From contig NZ_JAEHGE010000001.1 in the NCBI RefSeq assembly GCF_016097415.1, positions 149,001-213,000 of the forward strand: 64,000 nucleotides of DNA, given 5' to 3'. The stretch's first letter is position 1; every line of letters starts with the position of its first letter. The notes beneath the pieces are model-generated. The model saw nothing but the letters and a program-made list of their open reading frames with translations. It had not been told where the DNA came from and did not search any database. Of this stretch, positions 32,557-43,150 are shown in pieces. This stretch comes from a sulfur-oxidizing endosymbiont of Gigantopelta aegis. Its GTDB lineage: Bacteria; Pseudomonadota; Gammaproteobacteria; GRL18. The translations under genes and the position numbers were made by a program.

Positions 32557-32894
32557 TAGGGGCAGACCGTAGGGGCAGACCGTAGGGGCAGACCTATGTG
32601 TCTGCCCGGGTGGTGTTGAATTCAGGATGAATTTTGGGGCGGTCATTTAAAGGGCGGACATATTGGTCCGCCCCTACGGGTGGTGGTGTTGAATGCAGGG
32701 GGAATTGTGGGGCGGTCATTTAAAGGGCGGACACATAGGTCCGCCCCTACGGGGCTGGTGTTGAATTCAGGATGAATTGTGGGGCGGTCATTTAAAGGGC
32801 GGACACATAGGTCCGCCCCTACGGGGCTGGTGTTGAATTCAGGGGGGAATTGTGGGCGGTCATTTAAAGGGCGGACACGTAGGTCCGCCCCTAC
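32555..32894. repeat. 72-bp tandem repeats with GGGCGGAC...GTCCGCCC hairpins
   Basis: Three CGTAGGGGCAGAC units are followed by four copies of a 72-73 bp unit. The element GGTCATTTAAAGGGCGGACA recurs at 32641, 32714, 32786 and 32858. Each unit carries the inverted repeat GGGCGGAC/GTCCGCCC and ends near CCCCTACGGGGC. The last copy supplies the 3' end of kdsC. There are no unique spacers, so this is not CRISPR. Confidence 0.9.
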
Positions 32895-33405
32895 GGGGGG
32901 TTGAATATAATTCGTCTAGGTCGAACTGGGCATCGAGGATTAAATCTGCGACTTCTCTTGCAACGCCTTCCCCCCCACCGGCAATGGTGATGTAATCTGC
33001 TTGTTTTTTGACATAATTGTGGGCGTCTTGCACCGCAATAGACAAACCAACTTGTGACATCACGGGCAAATCAATGACATCATCGCCAACATAGGCGGCC
33101 TGTTCAGGTTCTAATGATAGAATCGTTAGCAACTCAGCAAAAGCTTGCGCCTTGTCATTGCAGGCAGGATAAAAATGCGTCACTGATAAATCACTCATTC
33201 TTTTTTTCAAGGGCTGTGAATCTTTAGCCGTGATCACCGCAACCGTAATTCCCTGCTGTTGCAGCAACTTAATCCCTACCCCATCTTTAACATTAAAACG
33301 CTTAAATAACTCGCCATCAGGACCATAATTCAGCATGCCATCCGTTAACACGCCATCAACATCAAAAATCAACAATTTAATAAGTTTTGCTTTGGATTCA
33401 ATCAT
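32860..33405 (-). CDS. kdsC: 3-deoxy-manno-octulosonate-8-phosphatase
   Basis: 181 residues (E. coli 188). HAD phosphatase motifs: FDVDGVLTDG (about 13-22, nucleophile D), the lysine of the NDKAQAF region, and YVGDDVIDLPVM (about 100-111). It removes phosphate from KDO-8-P. The last dozen residues (RRGGPTCPPFK) and the TGA stop are encoded by the adjacent tandem repeat, so the native tail has been replaced. The domain itself looks complete. Confidence 0.93.
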   Translation of the reverse strand: MIESKAKLIKLLIFDVDGVLTDGMLNYGPDGELFKRFNVKDGVGIKLLQQQGITVAVITAKDSQPLKKRMSDLSVTHFYPACNDKAQAFAELLTILSLEPEQAAYVGDDVIDLPVMSQVGLSIAVQDAHNYVKKQADYITIAGGGEGVAREVADLILDAQFDLDELYSTPRRGGPTCPPFK

Positions 33406-33446
33406 CTATTATTCAACTCTCATATTGCGGTTTAAATTAAATATCG

Positions 33447-34805
33447 CTAGCGATATAACAGCAGAGCATCTAAACGACGATCAATTTCACTCACCATCTG
33501 CTTATAAGGTTCAGCATTCACATCACCATAGCGTAATTTGAACTCATCTTTCGTTAAACCTTCCGGAAGTGCCGAAATATCAGGAAAAAATATTGCTTCA
33601 GATGCCTCTGCCGCCATAAGCCTTTGTAGCCTCCATGCCCCTCCATTTTTATCCATGGCCATACTGGCCAAACGAACACCAGCACGATCGGCCGCCAAAT
33701 CCACAAAGCTGAAGCCACTACCCTTATAATCCGAATCTAACAACTCTTTGAATTCACCAATTGCCAAACTACTGCCCTGATCGCCCATTAACTTTAATGC
33801 CGTTGAATAAATAAAATGCAAACGCAAATCCCGTCGCTCAGCTAATACAACATGATGCTTGGGTGGTCGGTGCAGACGCATATAATTAGTTTTTTCCATA
33901 CCCAGAAAAGAATTGAACTTATAGCTCCCCAGAAATATCGCCAAGGCCAAAATAGCCGCCTGATTTTCGACATCCGACTTGCCCGACTCAGTCAGGCGAT
34001 GAGCTTCTTCAAATAAGGGGCTTAAATACAGTGCCAAAGAAACGACTTCTGAATCCTGATAAACTTGACTCAGTCCTAATAGATACTCATAATAATGACC
34101 AATTTTTTTAGGATCACCAAACAAAGCCACCTCATCCCGAAAGCCTTTCAAGCGTTGGCGGACAATTTCAACACGACGTTTCATGGCTGAAGAAGCATTA
34201 ATACCTAAAGTCATCTGACTACGTTCCAAAGACAAACTTTCAACTGAGTTTAAAAAAAAAGTCCCCTGTTTATCCCCCATAACCCAATCCAATAATAAAC
34301 GTAATACGGTAATCGATGTTTCCCCTGAAACAGACAGCTCACCAATCGACACAGACTCAATGTCCAGCCCCGCTTGAGAGGGATTAATTTGCGCCGATAA
34401 ATTCAGGTAATAACCAAATGGATTCTCGGGCAAAGTTATAGACAGAGCCGCTAAGATGCCAAAACGGGTAACATTCATCCGCCCCTTCAGCCGTGGAATC
34501 GCACGAGAAGCTAAAGCCAGCACGCCATTCAGCTCTTCCGCTGTCGCGGTCAGAGAAACCGGCTTCTCTGCATTTGCTATCAGATCGAGTGTGCGCTTAA
34601 CCAATGCCTTTGCCTGTGTTGCAGACTCAGCATTAATCGTATCCGTAGAAGAAACCAACGGCATCAACTGAATAGCAGACGACAACACCCATAGACCTAA
34701 AGCGACAAGCGTCATCAGCACCAGAGCAAAGCCTAAAATGACCTTCCAATAATGCGACAAACGAGAAGCAGTGGTTCCGCCTATTTTAGAAACTGATTTA
34801 AACAA
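33447..34805 (-). CDS. Uncharacterised protein with N-terminal membrane anchor
   Basis: 452 residues; I do not recognise the family. One hydrophobic helix (about 20-52) follows a short basic N-terminus, so most of the protein should be periplasmic. The C-terminal half has HRPPKHHVVLAERRDLRLHF, then a helical DLAADRAGVRLASMA stretch, and ends YKQMVSEIDRRLDALLLYR. It stands 41 bases before kdsC, so a cell-envelope link is possible. A run of nine A/T (34252-34260) is in frame, showing the sequence is reliable across such runs here. Confidence 0.7.
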   Translation of the reverse strand: MFKSVSKIGGTTASRLSHYWKVILGFALVLMTLVALGLWVLSSAIQLMPLVSSTDTINAESATQAKALVKRTLDLIANAEKPVSLTATAEELNGVLALASRAIPRLKGRMNVTRFGILAALSITLPENPFGYYLNLSAQINPSQAGLDIESVSIGELSVSGETSITVLRLLLDWVMGDKQGTFFLNSVESLSLERSQMTLGINASSAMKRRVEIVRQRLKGFRDEVALFGDPKKIGHYYEYLLGLSQVYQDSEVVSLALYLSPLFEEAHRLTESGKSDVENQAAILALAIFLGSYKFNSFLGMEKTNYMRLHRPPKHHVVLAERRDLRLHFIYSTALKLMGDQGSSLAIGEFKELLDSDYKGSGFSFVDLAADRAGVRLASMAMDKNGGAWRLQRLMAAEASEAIFFPDISALPEGLTKDEFKLRYGDVNAEPYKQMVSEIDRRLDALLLYR

Positions 34806-34981
34806 AGGCTAAGCTCATTTTTTCATAGCACACTGCGACTCTATTATTTTTAGCCATAATCATCATTTGCATCTCTTCACAAGGTGATACCTGACATGGC
34901 CACTATCCAAATTACACCCTAAGCGTTTTCGCTACCTTGACATCCTACCCCACCTGAAGGACAAGCCGATAAATAAAGGTG

Positions 34982-35010
34982 TTGATAAATGCGATAAATT
35001 AAGCTATTAT
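34982..35010 (+). promoter_or_regulatory. Promoter with -35 box inside the transposon end
   Basis: TTGATA (34982-34987) and TATTAT (35005-35010) are 17 bases apart. The -35 box lies in the inner part of the left inverted repeat. An AAGGGG ribosome site precedes the ATG at 35044. Confidence 0.7.
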
Positions 35011-35776
35011 TCTTGTAAAATCAACATTTAAGGGGATATCTAAATGGATAAAATATCTTCTGATATAAAACAACCAAGAATTCCAGTTGAAATTAACGAT
35101 ATTCAGGTTAATTTTTGCAAAAATCCATTGTGCCAAAATTATGGTGTTCCTGCCAGCACAGAAAGCCAAGTTAAACTCCATAAATCACAAAAAGACTGCT
35201 ACAAATTATCAAGTGGTAGTCGAAAGCCAGTTACTAAACTGATTTGCAAGTCTTGTAATGAGTTATTCCCAGTTAAGAGCAATCAAGGAATTTGGGATGA
35301 ATTACAGCGAATTGAAGAATATTTAAAAGAAACTCCAGAGGTGTCATGCCCTGATAATTCATGTAAAAATAATCTCATTAGTATTAAGTTAGGAAAAGAA
35401 TTTTACCAGTCTTTTGGGAAAACAAAATCAGGTTCTAGTCGTTATCGATGCAAGTCTTGTAAGAAAACATTTTCAGTTAAACAATCTACAACTGGTCAAA
35501 AACAGCCTCATAAAAACAATCTTATTTTCAAACTTCTAATGAATAAATCCCCTTTAAGGCGAATCTGTGAAGTTGCTGATGTTGGTATGGCGACTGTTTA
35601 TGCAAAAATTGATTTTCTGCATAAACAGTGCATGACCTTTGTATCAGAAAGAGAACAGAGGTTAATTAAAAGCAATATAAAGCGACTTTATGTTAGCGTG
35701 GATAGACAGGTAATGTGGCTATACTTAACCGGACACACAACTTAAAATAACTAAAAGATAAAAAGTGTGACCTAAA

Positions 35777-36097
35777 ATGAATGATCAAACAAAAAAACCG
35801 AATAAAAGCTATACATCAGAATTTAAAGAATCAGCTGTCAAATTAGCTAATGAGACGGATCAACCCGTTTCTCAGACTGCCAGGGAGCTAGGTGTTAATG
35901 TAAATACTCTACATACCTGGATCAGTAAATATTCCAAACCGGTGAAGACGGTAGCCAATAGAAGTGATGAACACATTTATGATGAAGTAAAACGTCTGAA
36001 AAAAGAATTGGCAAAAGTGATTCAGGAGCGTGATTTATTAAAAAGGCCACAGCGTACTTTGCAAGGGAAACTTTGTGAAGTACGCATGGATAACTGA
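35777..36097 (+). CDS. IS3-family transposase OrfA
   Basis: 106 residues with an N-terminal helix-turn-helix (SYTSEFKESAVKLANETDQP ... SQTARELGVNVNTLHTWISK) and a leucine-zipper-like helix (VKRLKKELAKVIQERDLLK). The usual ending KKATAYFAxE is reached in the -1 frame at the AAAAAG run near 36045. That is either the programmed frameshift of IS3 elements or a one-base loss. Confidence 0.85.
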   Translation: MNDQTKKPNKSYTSEFKESAVKLANETDQPVSQTARELGVNVNTLHTWISKYSKPVKTVANRSDEHIYDEVKRLKKELAKVIQERDLLKRPQRTLQGKLCEVRMDN

Positions 36098-36937
36098 TCA
36101 GGCTAAAGATTACCCGGTAACGATTCTGTGCCGTTTTATGGATGTTTCCCGTAGTTGCTATTATGATTGGGTTAGCTCTCCTAAAACGGATAGAGAGAAA
36201 GAAAATGAAGCGCTTACTGAGCAGCTAAAAAACTGTTTGAAGACAGTCGCAAGACTTATGGAACCCGTCGTCTTAAAAGAAAACTGGCTGAAAAAGGCGT
36301 TCATATAAGCCGCCGGAGAATTGGTCGATTAATGAAAAAAGCCGGTTTGTTTTGTAAAACGAAGAGACGCTTTAAAGCGACGACTAATTCCAAGCATAAT
36401 AAGCGTATATCTCCAAATTTACTGGAAAGAGAGTTTACTGTCTCTCAACCTGATCGCTACTATGTGGGTGATATTACCTATATTGCCACCAAGGAAGGCT
36501 GGTTATATTTAGCGGTTGTCATTGACTTATTCTCTAGGCAAATTGTTGGCTGGTCGATGGATGAGCGAATGAAAGCCAAGCTAGTCAATGATGCTTTACT
36601 GATGGCCATATGGAAGCGTAAACCAATGGATGGATTGCTTTGGCATACTGACCGAGGTAGCCAATATGCCTCTGATAGTCATAGAAAAATATTGTCGGAT
36701 CATAACATAATTCAGTCTATGAGCCGCAAAGGAAATTGCTGGGACAATGCTGTATCAGAGAGCTTCTTTCATAGTTTGAAAACTGAATTGACGCACCATT
36801 GTCGATTCAAAACCAGAGTAGAAGCAAAGCAGGCAATATTTGAATATATTGAGGTATTTTATAATCGGGAGCGACTTCATTCGGCTAATGATTATTTGTC
36901 ACCAGTCGATTATGAAATACAGCAGGAAATAGCTTAA
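36075..36937 (+). pseudogene. IS3-family transposase OrfB, frameshifted
   Basis: The first part starts with GTG at 36075 (KYAWITDQAKDYPVTILCRF) and stops at 36308. The catalytic part continues in another frame to 36937. Adding one A to the run near 36229 restores [23 protein letters not shown] integrase motifs are present: GDITYI (first D), [11 protein letters not shown] (second D) and [16 protein letters not shown] (E). The protein would be about 287 residues. Confidence 0.8.
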
Positions 36938-39900
36938 ATCGATTGATTGAAGAGGGGTAAAAGGCGACATAAATGCCGCCCATTACCGTTGACGGCCATC
37001 GGCTCCTCAGCCTGTGCCGTGAAGATATTGTAACAGGATCATTACCGTTGTGAAAATACCTTGGGTGAATGGAACGGCTCTATCGTTCCAGAGGGCAAAG
37101 CCCTTTCTCTTCATCTGTTTAAAGTTAACATGAGAAACTAAAACACATCAAGGAATATATTGTTAATTGGACAAGACGAGAAGATAAACGAAATATTAAA
37201 CTTTCAGCAATCGGTAGTGCTGACAATGAAACGGGCTACGTATTTCAAATGAATTTAAACTATGATCCTTGTATTAGCCCTATTGAAATAGAAGAAAATG
37301 CTTTATCTGTTAATGATTATAATGCCCAATACGCCTATCGAAAACATGCAAGATTCTGGTTGAATGGTGATTATAAAGAGAGTGTGAAAAATTCAAGATC
37401 CAAAAGACAAATGGATCATCTTTAAGTGCCGATATATCAGCAACATACAAGGATGCAATTTCTCGTGATGATATAGAAGAATCAGAAGCTCTCTATCAAG
37501 TACAAAAATTGCCTCAAAATGGAATGCAGATCCATTCTGAATATACGATGTATGGACATTTCTTTTTTATACATAAATTGTTCAGTGGTGTTGAAAAAAT
37601 CAGATTCTTTTTAGATCAAGATTCTGGAATGAGAGCAACCTGCTTAACAGCTTTCCATAACGAAATAAAAAATAGAAGCTGTGATGCTTTTTATGTTCGA
37701 ATAACAAAGGATTTAACTGTTGATGAAAAGCGGAGAACTTTAAATGATTCCAGGAACTATTTTTCAGATCAGCAAAAGAACACCCTGATTTATCAAAAAA
37801 TAAAATAAAATTAAAAATAATAAAAGATCGATTAGAAAACATGCAGGAAATTGGAAACTGGAAAGATAAATGGCTTTTACACCCTTTTCCTAATATGTCT
37901 GAACCAGAAAAAGCGATTTGTTATCTTACTGATTATGGTGACTATGATGAAGACCATCAGGCATGGTTATATAACAAAGCCTCCATGCATGGGATTGATA
38001 ATTTTTTTATGCAGGTTAGACGTAGATTATCATTATTAGAGCGAGCTATTTCATCTGCCAGCAGTTCTGGCAGAAGGTGGTATGGGTATTCTGCTTACAA
38101 CCCAAAGAACATTGTTAAGTTACTCGATATATTCCGAGTTTATTATAATTATTGTATTGCAGGAAAAGACAAAAAAACACCCGCTATGCGTTTAGGTCTG
38201 GCAAAAGGCATTGTTAGTCCAGAAGACATCATTTATTTTTCACCTAATTAACTATGAGCCATTATGAATAAAACAATTTTCAAACAACTTAAGAAAGACA
38301 AAGGTAACTGGCTCAATGAAACAGAAGTACGCCAGGGATGGATAAAGATTATTGGTGATGCTTTAAATATTCCTTTTCAAATGGAGAGGCAAAGAGTTGA
38401 TGCCAGTTATAACAGAGTTATTATTGAATTTAAGGATAAGGGCTTATTTAATGGCAGTACTTCCAGTTCTGCATTTAAAAATGCGGTGTTTGATCGCTTA
38501 AAAAATATATCCCGACTCGTGCTAAACTCGAATCCCTCGACAATGAGGATTATATTGGAATAGTTACCGATGCAGAGCATATTGCATTTGCACGGTACAG
38601 CCGAGGAAAAATAGTTCATGATGCATTATTACCATTAAGTGAATCCAGTGTATCTTTGATAGTTAAGGCTCTGACTGATTGTAAATGGGTTCCTGTTACA
38701 TCAGAAAATCTAATCACTGATTTTGGTCATAGTTCTGATGCTGGCTGTAATATGTTACAGGCTTTATCTGACGCATTATCAGAGCGACTGGAAAAGAAAA
38801 ATAATAATAAAATAAAATGATCTTTGAAGAGTGGAAAGCTCTTTATGGACAAACATCAAATCTTTCCATCAGCCAAGTGAATGGGATTCTTGATAATATT
38901 GGATTTCAAGTCAATTTCTCTGAACAAAAAAAGTCTGAAGAATTGAAGATCCCTGTTGCACTTTTTGTCATACATACTTACAACTCTCTTTTGATAAAAA
39001 TTCTTGGTGCAGAAGTTGTTGCCGAACATGCACTAACCACTTATAAAGGATTTATCAGAGAAACTCAGTCAGCCTTGATGGTCAATTATTAATTGACCGA
39101 ATGGAATATGAAATTGAACAGGGTAATTTCTTTTCTGGTGCTGGAATAAATGGGTTTGGAGAAGAAGTTATTTTCAGTTGGTATCTTGATGTTGCAAGAT
39201 TGAAACAACATCAAGCCAAAATAATTGATGGATTAAAAGGTATTTTGCTTTCATTCTCCATGTATAGAGCGGATAAATTAACTTCCGCACGTTCAAAAGA
39301 TGTTCTTAAGTCGTTTTATCAAGATCTCGTGCCAAATGAGCTACGAAAAAGTCTGGGTGAATTTTATACACCAGAATGGTTGGTTGAAGTCACTCTGGAT
39401 AGAATCAATGTAAAAAATTTTTTAACTCAACGATTTCTTGATCCAACATGTGGTTCAGCTTCTTTCTTACTGGCTTTAATCAGGAAAATAAAAATACAAG
39501 CAACAGATGATGGGTGGGGTGATTTAGAAGTGTTAAAACACATCATAAACAATGTCTGGGGCTTTGATTTAAATCCTTTAGCAGTCCAGACTGCCCGAGT
39601 GAATATATTAATCGCTATTTCTGATTTATTAGACAATAACAAAGGAACAGATATAGAAATACCGATTCTTTTAGCGGATGCAGTGTATTCCCCAGCTCGA
39701 AATCCTAAAAAGATGAATTGATTGTCTCTTATAAAATTGGTAGTGAAGTAGCCGATCTTGAAATTTTATTGCCTTCAGAATTGGCTTTTGATAGAAGTCG
39801 TTTAGATTCCGTATTTTTACTAATGGATAATTTAGTTTCAAAAAGTACTCAGTGGCGTGAGACAGAAAAAAAAATTAATACAAAAAAAATTAATTACATC

Positions 39901-40434
39901 CAATGAAATGAAAGAATGGAGATCACCACTCAAGCATACTTATGAAAAAATTCTGGATTTACATGAAAGAAACTGGAATGGTATCTGGTTTCGTATAGTG
40001 CGTAATTTCTTCTGGTCTGCTATTGCAGGAAAGTTTGATGTGGTTGTTGGTAATCCACCTTGGGGATGGTCAAAATTACCCGAATTATACCGTGAACGTA
40101 TAAAGCCAACCTGTGATCATTATGGAATTTTCTCAAAAACAAAATTTCATGGTGGAAATGAACTTGATATATCAGGAATGATCACCTATACCGTTGCAGA
40201 TAAATGGCTCAAAGATGAAGACGGAATTTTAGCATTTACAGTGGACCCCATTGTCAAGACAGCTTTCTCAAATATTAAGATATAATTCTGTTGGTTATTT
40301 ATAGTATTAGTCTTATCCACATATCCACAGGTCTGCCAGTAGTCCAGAGACGCTTGCGATATATCTCAGGGCTACTGGCTTGGCCTGTGGATATGTGGAC
40401 AAGGCGGTTGCCAGTAAAGTTGATTATCCTCTCA

Positions 40435-41255
40435 TCATGCTGCCCGTTTTAAGTCTGGAACAACTTCTTTCATCACGCCATAGATCTCTGCAGGCGTTTT
40501 TCCACCGTGTGTACTGTGTGGTCGTTCATGGTTGTAAAACTCAAAATATTCCTTTAATGAGCTCTTTAGCTCATCAATACTTTGGTAATCCTTGAGGTAA
40601 ATTTCCTCATATTTTACACTTCGCCAGAGTCGTTCAATCATAATGTTATCCATTGCTCTGCCTTTGCCGTCCATGCTGATTTTTATATCATTGGCCTTTA
40701 GAACACCTGTAAATGCTCTGCTAGTATATTGAGCACCTTGATCCGTATTGAAGATTTCTGGCTTTCCATATCGTCGCAGTGCTGTTTCCAGACTACTGAT
40801 ACAAAAGCTTTCTTCCATGCTGGTTGACACTTCCCAGGACAGCACAAAACGGCTACTCCAGTCCATAACAGCACTTAGGTAGACAAATCCATGTGGCATC
40901 CGTAAATACGTGATATCTGTGCACCAAACCTGGTTATTCCTATTAATATCAATTCCTTTGAGCAAATATGGATAGAGGTTATTTACTTTGCAAGGCTTGC
41001 TGGTATTGGGTTTTGGTGCCACTGAAACCAATCCCATGATCCGCATAAGCCGTTGAACTTTTTACGATTAATTTTATAACATTTCAATCTTAATGCATTA
41101 CGAATTTGACGACTGCCATAGAATGGATGTTTTATGTACAACTCATCAATCAAATTCATTAATGTTAAATCTTTATTTTGCAGAGGCTTTTTAGGTTGAT
41201 AGTAATAGCTTGAACGGTTCAGGCCGATAAGCTCACATTGTTTTTTGATGCTCAA
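40435..41255 (-). pseudogene. IS3-family transposase OrfB, copy 1 (frameshifted)
   Basis: Two overlapping frames, 41255-40983 and 41046-40435, join as KKVQRLMRIMGLVSVAPKPN if one A is added to a run near 41064. DDE motifs: WCTDITYLRM (D), FNTDQGAQYTS (D) and MDNIMIERLWRSVKYEEIYL (E). The same shift occurs in copy 2, so both copies seem to come from a parent already frameshifted here. Confidence 0.85.
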
Positions 41256-41299
41256 CTGAGGGTGCTCTTTTTCTATGCAACACCGCTTTTCTGCTCTAC

Positions 41300-41590
41300 T
41301 CAGTTGAACATCTTCAACTTTTTTGACAGCCAGTCAGCCTCTACTTTTAGTTGACCTATTTGGCTGTACAGGTGTTCTTTTTCCTTTTCATGTTCAGCAT
41401 CTTTATTCTCTAATTTTTTTTGAAAAAGTATCGGCTGCACCATCAAGCATCTGCTTTTTCCAGCTATTGACCTGGGTGGTGTGCACTTCAAATTCTGACG
41501 CAATTTCTGCGACTGTTTTTGACCTTTCAAAGCCTCAATGGCTACTTTTGCTTTAAATTTGTTGTTGAATGTTTTTCTTTTTGTGCTCAT
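41300..41590 (-). pseudogene. IS3-family transposase OrfA, copy 1 (frameshifted)
   Basis: It begins MSTKRKTFNNKFKAKVAIEA and ends with a zipper helix (IGQLKVEADWLSKKLK). The middle is out of frame: adding one A near 41517 gives the expected TVAEIASEFEVHTTQVNSWK, and a second shift restores the end. OrfA binds the element ends in this family. Confidence 0.8.
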
Positions 41591-42400
41591 TTTTTTGTTC
41601 CCCGTTAGGTTAGCTCTTATATCTTAACCTATTGTCCAGTTTTCGGGGTCCACTATAATTTGTTATCACGCAAACTCATTTTCAATCACCATCTTCAGCA
41701 GGTTTTCGATCATTTTATATCGGAAATAATCAGATCATTCAACCTGTAGGGATTGATGATCTAAAAGCTTTAAAGCCATTTCCTGATGCAGCCAATAAAA
41801 CAGCTATTTTTATTGCTAAAAAATGCAAAGGTAACACAATAAAATATCCTATACCCTATGCTATATGGGAAGCGGCTAAAGGAAATAAAAAAGCAATCCC
41901 TGCTCACCTCACAAAACAAGAAGCTCTTGATTCAGTTGACATTGATAAGTGTGAGGCAACCCCTGTTACGGGAGGTGATTCACCATGGGCTATTACACCG
42001 AAAGGTGGTTTTAAAGCATTTAAAAGATCACTGGTGCAAGCACTTGGGTTAACGGCAGAAAAAAGGATAACCACAGAATTAAATGGTATTTATTTTGTAA
42101 AAATTATTGATACAAATAAAAATAATAATTTGGTGCAAATTAAAACCTGCCCTGACTTTGGAAGAAATGAAAAAGTAAAACCAGCAAGAAAGTTTTGGAT
42201 AGAACCTGATTTTCTATATCCTTTAGTTAAGGGGGCTGGAGATATACAGGAATGTTATGTCTCAATCAAAAAAGATTTATATGTACTGGTGCCTAATAAG
42301 GGGATCACAAAACAGTTGTAAACGTCAATTAAAACCCACGTTCACAATAAGCTTCAGTTAGCTCAAACTATGATCTTCAATTCGTAATTTGGAGATACAA

Positions 42401-42724
42401 ATGAGCAACCATTCAAAAGATGCTTCGATGAAGCAACACATAGAGGCCTGCCAAGCCAGTAACTTAAGCCAGGCAGTTTATTGTCAACAACATAAGATAC
42501 CCTCTCATATTTTTAGCTATTATCGAAAGAAGTTGGGTTATGTTAGCTCATCAAAACAGGTCAACACCAACAATCAACTCATTCCCATTAATTTACTGGC
42601 CAATTCCCCCACAAGCAATGCAATTAAAGTAAGCCATACCAATGGTTTCAGTTTGGAAATCAATTCTGATACGAACCTGAATCAGCTCAAGTCCATTCTG
42701 GATTTGCTCAGGACTGTTTCATGA
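42401..42724 (+). CDS. tnpA: IS66 accessory protein TnpA, copy 1
   Basis: 107 residues from ATG at 42401 (MSNHSKDASMKQHIEACQAS), with GGAG seven bases upstream. The helix-turn-helix-like LSQAVYCQQHKIPSHIFSYY region is typical. This copy is in frame to the stop, which overlaps the tnpB start as ATGA. Confidence 0.85.
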   Translation: MSNHSKDASMKQHIEACQASNLSQAVYCQQHKIPSHIFSYYRKKLGYVSSSKQVNTNNQLIPINLLANSPTSNAIKVSHTNGFSLEINSDTNLNQLKSILDLLRTVS

Positions 42725-43101
42725 TAACGGGCATCACAGTCAATCAGGTTTATCTGGTTTCTGGTGTTACCGATATGAGAAAAGCAACCAATGGGCTATC
42801 ACTGATTGTCTCAGAGCAATTGGAACACAATCCCTTTGATGGCAGTGTCTTTGTTTTTTGTAATCGTCAGCGAGATAAACTTAAAATACTGTACTGGGAG
42901 CGTAATGGTTTCTGGCTTTACTATCGTACACTTGAAAAAGGGAAATTCCAGTGGCCGATGGAAAAAGAACAACCCACTCTTTCGTTAACACTGAGAGAAT
43001 TACAGTGGTTACTGGATGGTTTATCTTGCACACAACACCATGCTCACCCTGAAATTCATGGTCTGGAAACAACTAAAAAAGTCCCTTTAGATGCGCATTA
43101 A
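42721..43101 (+). CDS. tnpB: IS66 accessory protein TnpB (Orf2), copy 1
   Basis: 126 residues with the IS66 Orf2 signature VYLVSGVTDMRKATNGLSLI and the VFVFCNRQRDKLKILYWERN core. The C-terminal dozen residues differ from copy 2, which has one more A near 56714 and ends at ENN. The native end is probably the shorter one. It is required for IS66 transposition but is unrelated to the RNA-guided TnpB. Confidence 0.9.
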   Translation: MITGITVNQVYLVSGVTDMRKATNGLSLIVSEQLEHNPFDGSVFVFCNRQRDKLKILYWERNGFWLYYRTLEKGKFQWPMEKEQPTLSLTLRELQWLLDGLSCTQHHAHPEIHGLETTKKVPLDAH

Positions 43102-43150
43102 ACAGAATAAATACAAGCATTTAACGCTCATTTTTAGTATAATATAACGC

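Larger units (their letters stand above)
35711..37150 (+). mobile_element. IS3-family insertion sequence (first type)
   Basis: A 1440-bp insert flanked by AGG at 35708-35710 and 37151-37153. Its ends, TAATGTGGCT and (reversed) TGATGTGTTT, are weakly matched inverted repeats. Removing it rejoins the host frame as DRQ-EYIVNW. It carries orfA and a frameshifted orfB. About 210 bases after orfB (36938-37150) have no gene. The boundaries rest mainly on host-frame continuity. Confidence 0.7.
35044..38251 (+). pseudogene. Double zinc-ribbon, HTH, DDE-like protein (probable transposase), disrupted
   Basis: Joining 35044-35710 to 37154-38251 and correcting two one-base losses in homopolymers (near 37394 and 37763) gives 588 residues. 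Two zinc ribbons are visible: C25/C30/C68/C71 and C102/C107/C136/C139, the second with YRCKSCKKTF. A helix-turn-helix follows at about 160-185. The C-terminal part has D220 (VSVDRQ), about D377 (FFLDQDSG) and about E519 (SLLERA) as candidate DDE residues, and ends with YNPKNIVKLL and KKTPAMRLGLAKG, as in many transposases. I do not know a named family for it. It is broken by an IS3-family element with 3-bp target repeat AGG. Its place as first gene inside inverted ends supports a transposase role. Confidence 0.7.
40237..41657 (-). mobile_element. IS3-family insertion sequence (second type), copy 1
   Basis: 1421 bp with ends TACAGTGGACCCC and (reversed) TATAGTGGACCCC, flanked by the 3-bp target repeat ATT (40234-40236 and 41658-41660). 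Excision restores the Type IIG frame as ILAF-VITQTHF. It carries orfA and orfB on the minus strand, both with frameshifts. It is nearly identical to copy 2 at 52948-54365, differing by a few one-base indels. Confidence 0.9.

Noticed and set aside
32466-32894. Regularly spaced repeats that might be a CRISPR array
   Set aside because: The whole 72-bp unit repeats, including the segments between hairpins, so there are no unique spacers, and no cas genes are nearby.
34937-34961. Reading CCTACCCC...CCTGAAGGA as an independent short repeat
   Set aside because: With the 10.36-kb transposon removed it completes the right end of the TnpB element, which explains it better.
41323-41556. Plus-strand ORFs within the IS3 copies, such as 41323-41556 and 40380-40595
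   Set aside because: They are antisense to the transposase genes and repeat only because the IS is duplicated.
42721-43101. IS66 Orf2 TnpB as a second RNA-guided nuclease
   Set aside because: The shared name is historical. This short protein has no RuvC motifs; only 45346-46563 is the RNA-guided type.
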